Positions 57,484-64,000 of a stretch of DNA of 64,000 nucleotides are shown piece by piece. The stretch comes from Pogona vitticeps. Lineage: Eukaryota; Chordata; Lepidosauria; Squamata; Agamidae. The position numbers and the translations under genes were made by a program. Under the pieces are notes generated by a model, which was not told the DNA's origin, did not search any database, and was given only the letters and a program-made list of their open reading frames with translations. The stretch is from positions 184,371,045 through 184,435,044 of the forward strand of contig NC_135785.1 in NCBI RefSeq assembly GCF_051106095.1, written 5' to 3'. Position 1 is the first letter of the stretch. Every line of letters begins with the position of its first letter.

Positions 57484-58492
57484 ACTTCCTCTTCGCTGAT
57501 GATGCAGCCATTGTTGGCCACTCTGCTGAAGACCTCCAACAAGACATGAATCATTTTAGCAAGGCCTGCCAAGACTTTGGACTAACAATCAGTCTGAAGA
57601 AAACACAAGTCATGGGCCAGGGTGTGGACTCACCTCCCTCTATTACTATCTCCATGGAAGAATTGGAAGTTGTTCATGACTTTATGTACCTTGGCTCAAC
57701 AATCTCTGACACTCTCTCCCTAGATGTCAAGCTGGATAAACACATTGGCAAAGCAGCTACCATGTTCTCTAGACTCACAAAGAGAGTATGGCTAAACAAG
57801 AAGATGACAGCATATACCAAGATCCAGGTCTATAGAGCCTGTGTCCTGAGCAGACTGCTGTACTGCAGTGAGTCCTGGACCCTTTGTGCATGGCAGGAGA
57901 GGAAGCTGAACACCTTCCATATACATTGTCTCCGTCGCATTTTTGGTATCACCTGGCAGGACAAAGTTCCAAACAGAGTAGTCCTAGAACGAGCTGGATT
58001 TTTAGCATGTATACATTACTGAAACAGCGACATCTACGTTGGCTTTGGCATGCCGTGAGAATGGCTGATGGTTGGATTCCAAAAGATCTCCTGTATGGAG
58101 AATTAGTGCAGGGAAATCGCCCCAGAGGGAGACCACAGCTGCGATACAAGGATATTTGCAAGTGGGATCTAAAGGCCTAAGAATGGACCTCAACAGATGG
58201 GAAACCTGGACGTCTGAGCGTTCAGCCTGGAGGCAGGCGGTGCATCATGGCCTCTCCCAATTTGAAGAGACACTTGTTAAGCACGCTGAGGCAAAGAGGC
58301 AGTCCTGCAATCAGCAAAACCAGGGAGCTGGACAGGGGACAGATTGTATTTATCTTCAGTGTGGAGGGGACTGTCACTCTCGAATTGGCCTTCTTAGCCA
58401 CACTAGACACTGTTCCAAGACCTCCACACAGAGCATGTTACCATAGACTCTCGAGACTGAAGGATGCCTACTACTATCAAAGCAATAATTAA
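57484..58492 (+). mobile_element. RTE-like LINE fragment (not BovB)
   Basis: RT C-terminal half and tail on the plus strand: catalytic FADD (about 57490), GLTISLKKTQVM, FMYLGSTISDTLSLDVKL, IGKAATMFSRLTKRVW, YRACVLSRLLYCSESWTL, HCLRRIFGITWQDKVPN, then after a frameshift near 58010 LKQRHLRWLWHAVRM, PKDLLYGELVQGNRPRGRP and QLRYKDICK. It ends near 'gactgaaggatgcctactac'. The arrangement YLGS-KAA-SESW-GITWQDKVPN is a familiar vertebrate retroelement block. I place it in the RTE/L1-like endonuclease LINE group, but the exact family is uncertain. Confidence 0.75.
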
Positions 58493-61400
58493 GGACAATT
58501 CAACAAAATACCTCAGGTTATCCATGTTTCCTGCTCCCTTCAACTGGCTGATTTAAACATAACTGATGAGAACAATTATTCAGCAGAGACACAACAGGGT
58601 GCACCCAAGATTTTGGTTTGAAACTGCTGCTTTCTTAAAGTGCACTATGCATACTCCAGTGCAGAAATAAACAACTGTAGCACTCCACATGATTTTAGCC
58701 TTTAGTTCTCATAATCACTTATAACTGGTTATACCTGCTACCACAGACAGCAGCTCTAGTGAAAAATATCTGGTGGCCAACTCCTGTTCTGAAGGGAGGG
58801 AATAAGTTACAGGTCTTTTAAAACAATATTGTATCTAATGAGTAGCAAATGATTATTTTTAAGTTAAATAAGCCTTTGCATCTCAAGAGGAATTACTTTA
58901 CCAGTGAAGGCAGAAAGGAATGACAAATTGCAGCCAGTGTATAATTTTTTACAGGTTTTCAGCATCAACAAACTGCCCCACTGCATTCATGTTCAGGCCA
59001 AATAATCTATCACCGGTTTGATCTGGCAAAAGCTAGTTCACTGACAGGTTTAGGTGGGCATATAAACTGGAGAGTTCTGGGAGTAACATTGTAACATTAT
59101 GGTTAGGCTATTTTTAATTCAGTAGTTTTAAAATTTTGAGACTACGTCAAGGCAACACAGAGCTTAGGTTGCATATGAAGCTGATGGTTCCATTGTAATT
59201 CAAAATTCCATTTGAAATTCAAAGTGCCTACATTCTTCTTCATATTTGGTGGTTTCTTTCTTCTAGCCCAGCCATAAAACATACTTTACAAATTTGATGA
59301 GGATTATATTCTAATACATATATTTCAGGACACAACTTTCAGAATGCAAGCTGGAGAAGATTAATTTGACTAGAAAGAAACAATAACTCTTTCTTTCTGC
59401 ACACGTACTGTCTAGTATTTACAGATCCAAGGGTGAAAATGTCTATGTTCTAATTAAGTAATACTCTGTTGCACTTAACATTTGTCCCAACACTGCTGCT
59501 AAAACTACAGCAATTTAAATATGTATTCTTTTAAAGTAAGTCTACCTCTAAAATAACCACATGGATTTCAGCCATAGCAATTCTTGAGGCTAAATCCTCC
59601 CCATTCTCTGGGCAGGCATCCCAGAACAAGCAGAGTTCCATAATTTAGATGTGGAACTTTTTATCCATAAATAGACATATTCGGGAGAACATCCTAAAGA
59701 CCAAAAAAAAAAAAAAAAAAAAAGGTGTTGTGCTTGTTAAGCTTAAAGGTCCTCCGCAGCTCATAAAACTGGTCCAGAACTGAGTCCGCAAAACACATAT
59801 ATTTTATATATATGCTACAGAAATTACATCACTCCCTCTGTTCTCAAATTCATGGAGCAAGTGCCACTATTTAAATAGACAAAATGATTCCATACCCACA
59901 AAAAGGAGGCATCTATGAATTCAGAAGAACCCCAAGGTTTGCACATCTAAAATCTGATGCAGGAGAGACACAACATTCAAGGCTAAAACACATCTGGGCA
60001 TTCATGCAGTGCTTCTTGGAACTGATGGTGTCTTTGTGTGTGGGGGGAAGTATTTAAATATTTTCCTCTCCCCTCCAGCCATCAGGTGATTTCTCCAGTT
60101 CACCTGCACATCCATATGTTGCATTCCCCATACACTGGAGGCAGTATGAGGAAATGCCTGTCCTCCCACGGTAAGAGTGAAGTGAGGGATATGGGTGAAA
60201 TTATTGACCTTGATGATCGTGAGGGACTCATACTTGTGTCAATGTAACATTTGCTTGAGGTTCAGGTTAGGAGGAGTTTGTGCCAGAGTGGAAATGAGAT
60301 GGAACATGCAATTCCACGACCCCCTGGAATGTTAACTCTGGCTAAGGAACAGTAGGAACTTCGTATGTACATCAGGTTCTGGTGTATAGTTATGGATTAA
60401 TTTAGATTTTAAACCTGTGACAAGGGCCAGGGCTGGTCCTACCATTAGGGAAGGTGAAGCGGCCACCCCAGCAGATTTTGGGTGTCAAAATAAGTTGACT
60501 AGCTGTAGATATTCATATTCCTTGACTTGGGCTTGAGGAGCCATTTGTTGCTTGCCTTGATAGAGAGTGTCTTTGAGCAAGGCCTTTTAGATGCTAAAAC
60601 ATGCATGGCCTCAATTATGTTTTTATGATACCACAATATATTATAGCCATAATCCGACACAGGTAACTCTATTGGATTGCAGTCATGACTGTAAGGCTCT
60701 TACATGCAAAGTCTGAATTAGAGGTCTATTTTTGATTTTATGGTTATTTTAAGTTTTCAAACATTCTTCATATGGTTTTGTTCTAATGTCGAAATCCACA
60801 TCCATGACATGAAGATTTAGGAGGCTTACATGTAAAGTCCTGATCTATAATAGAAGGCTGCATTCCTTCTCTGTCTCTTTTTATGAGCTTTGCGGACTAA
60901 CAGGAAAAGCATGAAACTAGAGAAAGCCTGCAAGAAGCTAGGTGCTGTATAACAAGTTAAATTCCTGGACCATCTAGCTGTGTGTGGCTACTTTTGACTG
61001 ACAACAGCTCTCCCAGGTTCCAAACTGAGGCTTTCCAGCCTCACAGAGAAATGCCAAGAATGGACTCCTAGAACCTTCTGCATAGGAAGCATTTGCTTGA
61101 ACTAGGTCTCTTTCCCAGATAATTTCTTCACCCCTATTAAGATAGAAGCTAGGACATGTGAGCAACATGCAATCACCTCACCTTTCTTGATGAGGTTAAC
61201 CATAATGCTTAGCAATCAGCAACTGATATAAAAAGCAAAAGGCCTAAGAGATGTTAAGAGTTGATACTGAGAAAATTATGCTGAGCTATCTCCTGCAACT
61301 GTTAATGATGATGAGCAACTGCATCGCTTGCTTACCTGTTCCTTGTTAAAAGGCAAAATTGCTCTCAGGCAGTAAATCCACGCACCTTTGCCTCCACAAC

Positions 61401-62487
61401 AGCATTTAGTTCAGGCAATCAAAAAAAAAATATTTCAAAGCATGACTTCCAGCTCCCCACCCCACCCCACCCCCGCTTTTTGCTGCCTCTATGGGGAGAA
61501 GGACTATCTGAAAAGAAACTTTTTTTTACCACACCAGGGACTCCTGAGAGGCTGAGTAGCAGCCCTCTACAAGATAGTCCATAGAGGCTGGGGCTAGATT
61601 TCTCTTCCTGCTCATGCGTTCAAATTGCCCTGTTTTGAATACCTGAATAGACCTCTACCCTTATCTCACAGCATTCTGAGCTGGATAATCATCATATTCA
61701 TCATCCTCATTTGGAAATGATGGCACCCATAAATTGTAGTGGTATGCAACAAGCTGATTAAAATGACAAAGAGAAATACATTTATCAACTACTGATAATT
61801 CTATACAAGACAAGTCCACTTGCATCCGTTTCATAGTCATATGAGTTCTTAACCAGTACAAATGCTGCCTAGATACTGAACAGCTATAAACATCAATATT
61901 GTGCACTTTCCAAATCTCTCTGTGACCATCTAAATAAGTACAGATTTTACTGTTCAGTATTTAAGATACTGTACTGTGTTACACAACTTATACTTTCTGC
62001 TACGTTAAGCATACTTCATCCTAAAAATGAACATATTGACACCCATTTTTCAGCTTAAAAACACCCAAAAACAGATACAGCTTAATTTAGAGAATGTATG
62101 CAAACGGCTGATGAACCATCTGAGCTTGGATTAATTGAAAGCAGGAAAATCCTCTTCTCCCCGTACACATGCAAAAGATTACAATCCTACAAACAATCAA
62201 TTCAGTTACAACAGAAAAGCACTTCCATTTTAAGATATGGTATGTATTACGAGTGTTTATTAGATGTACTCATTGATTCTGCCATAGTGCTGCCTGGGAG
62301 TCATAGTTTTGCTGTACCTTAGGCTCTGCAGGGGGCACTTCCCAAAGAAATACAACTCAAAGAAAGCATAGCAGCTGTTTTCATTTTTGTATACTGACAA
62401 CAGAAAGCAAGAATTATCAGAGAATTCTGAGAGCCGGGAGTCCAAAGAAACAAAACAATACAAACAAACAAAAAATGGCACATGCAT

Positions 62488-62640
62488 AATGATAAACTAG
62501 GATTCAGGAGACCTGGTACAAATCCCCACTCAGACATGGAAACTAATTTGGGGATGGTACTAGTAAATCCACTCCTTAAATACCTTACATATCTTGAAAA
62601 TTCTATTAAGTGTGCAATTATTCAGTTGCGACTTGGCAAA
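62488..62640 (+). mobile_element. Sauria-type SINE fragment
   Basis: 'aggattcaggagacctggta' then 'caaatccccactcagacatg' corresponds to the box B region and body of the squamate SINE head seen reversed near 23300. Box A is lost. Confidence 0.5.
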
Positions 62641-62807
62641 AACTGAGGTATAAAATATCCTGTGTTCCTATTGTTAGGAATTTATTTGCAGGTTAAACCC
62701 ATTTACCAAAACTCCATATGTGGTCCAATGGTAGCAAATCACTATTTGCCTCAAAAGCAGTTGAAGCTGGATATGTATTTTTGCTCATTATTCCTTTAAC
62801 TACCTAA

Positions 62808-63096
62808 TACCGTATTTCCCGGGAACGAAAAGGATCATAAGACAGGATCTTATATTAATTTTTGCTCCAAAAGTGCAGTAGGGCTTATTTTCAGGGGATG
62901 ATTTATTTTTTCTATGGACAACGATCTACATTTATAAAAATACATTTATGCCATATGGTTGCTGCACAATGGTGGAGGGCAGGGTTTCACTTAACTAGGG
63001 CTTATTTTTTGGGGTAGAGCTTATATTACAAGCATCTTGAAAAATCATACTAGGTCTTATTTTCAGGTTAGGTCTTATTTTCAGGGAAACAGGGTA
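62808..63096. mobile_element. TA-flanked MITE, 'aaaataagcc' family, copy 2
   Basis: Inverted relative to the copy at 17926-18190. Ends 'taccgtatttcccgggaacg' and 'tcagggaaacagggta', with the shared interior 'gggcttattttcaggggatg' and 'gttgctgcacaatggtggag'. Confidence 0.8.
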
Positions 63097-63739
63097 GTTA
63101 CATAGAGGTATAAGGCCAGGTTTCCTGTAGGTTTGTTTACATAACACAATGCTAACATGAGGAAATATGCACAGAAAGTACAAAATAAACTTCCATAAAA
63201 TTCCACAACCTAAGAAACAAATATTTAGCAAACGCCAAGGAATTTTGCAATTCTAGATCTAAAGCTCATAAACAAAGCCTTGTCAGCCTTTATTCAGATG
63301 AGTCTTATTGAAGCAAGGATGGGAAAAATAGCAAGATCAGGGACTGAATAAAGTTTCTGACTCCAATCACAGGTTCTTAGCCAGTGACACAAAGGATCGA
63401 CAATACATAAAAATCTTACTAGCCAACCTTGGTGTTTACCCGTAGGAAATATCTGGGGCTTTCTAAAGATAAGAATTAGAGATAAGTATGTCTGATATGA
63501 TTGGATCCCCTTTTAAAATGAAATGCTGCTCTAGGGGACTGTCAGTCTGATGGGAGAAGTGGTGTTGGTGTGTGTTTCACTCTTGATCTTCTCATGCCAT
63601 TTTTGCAATAAAGATACTACCCTGAGGGTAGTGTTATTTTTTGACCCATAAGGCAAAGAGCAGCTTTAAAGAATAATTTAGATTAGGAAGATGTTGGAAT
63701 GGGAAGAAAATAGTTAAACATCCCCTCTTTCTCCATCCT

Positions 63740-63772
<33 letters not shown>

Positions 63773-64000
63773 CACTTCCAATCCAACAAACAGTCCCCAG
63801 TGGCTACTTTTCATTACAAAGCAAAAGTAAGGGAGATCAGGTCATGCTTTCCCTACATATTATATACCTTAGTCCTAAATGTATAGAATAATTTTATCTG
63901 CTATGAGAAAAAAGTGATTATTCTGTAAAGATTCACTTCACAAGCAACCAACAGTATGATAGTCATGGTTTGAGTGCACATGTGCACTTCACTGTGGTCC
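63097..64000. other. PIR intron end, microsatellite only
   Basis: An (AC)n run lies at 63747-63771. No exon or other repeat is recognised up to the window edge. Confidence 0.6.

Larger units (their letters stand above)
54168..64000 (-). other. PIR: PIR intron running off the right edge
   Basis: At least 9.8 kb. It contains a hAT MITE (54579-54997), an L2 tail (55200-55765), an RTE-like LINE fragment (57484-58492), a poly-A run (about 59703-59723), a Sauria SINE fragment near 62488-62640, a TA-flanked MITE (62808-63096) and an (AC)n run (63747-63771). The stretch 58500-62480 shows no recognisable exon. The C-rich/GA-rich frames at 56600-57030 look like chance frames. Confidence 0.8.

Noticed and set aside
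61661-61906. Open frame ending in an acidic peptide (NEDDEYDDYPAQNAVR)
   Set aside because: No start context, no splice sites, no family match and no neighbouring exon. An ATC/CAT-rich stretch explains the acidic residues.
1-64000. CRISPR arrays, tRNA or rRNA genes, prokaryotic operons
   Set aside because: None seen. tRNA-like segments belong to SINEs, and the direct repeats are microsatellites or transposable element copies.

Overview
This window is vertebrate nuclear DNA, most likely from a squamate reptile (a lizard-type genome). It carries spliced exons of two vertebrate genes inside a dense mix of BovB (RTE), L2, R4-type and L1 LINEs, tRNA-derived SINEs of squamate type, hAT and pogo/Tigger-like MITEs and a DIRS-type fossil. 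There is no bacterial, plasmid or phage signal. Almost all long open frames are either retroelement remnants or chance frames.

Layout: bases 1-13,960 lie 3' of VEGFD and hold no gene. They contain an old R4-clade LINE, a two-part L2 composite with a SINE inside it, an L2 fragment with an open RT frame, and a 3.7-kb BovB copy carrying two later insertions. Bases 14,264-44,554 (minus strand) hold a complete VEGFD gene of seven coding exons. All splice junctions can be placed with consistent phases, giving a predicted 351-residue protein with the VEGF homology domain, both proprotein cleavage sites and the cysteine-rich C-terminal propeptide. Its introns hold two more BovB copies placed head to head, further L2 copies including an inverted partner of the composite at 4.6-6.0 kb, an L1 ORF2 fragment, microsatellites and a DIRS fossil.

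Only about 1.06 kb separates the VEGFD start codon from the stop codon of the next gene, PIR (pirin), also on the minus strand. The last four PIR exons lie at 45,618-54,167 and the gene continues past the right edge. The PIR introns are full of MITEs with clean target-site duplications, and one small insertion sits 7 bases from a PIR splice donor. The tandem VEGFD-PIR order on one strand matches human Xp22.2, as known from general knowledge.

I found no convincing new gene system. The best leads are an unexplained 115-codon open frame in the VEGFD-PIR gap, a perfect 44-bp inverted repeat, the inverted composite repeat pair, two MITEs abutting on a single TA, and the insertion beside the PIR donor site.
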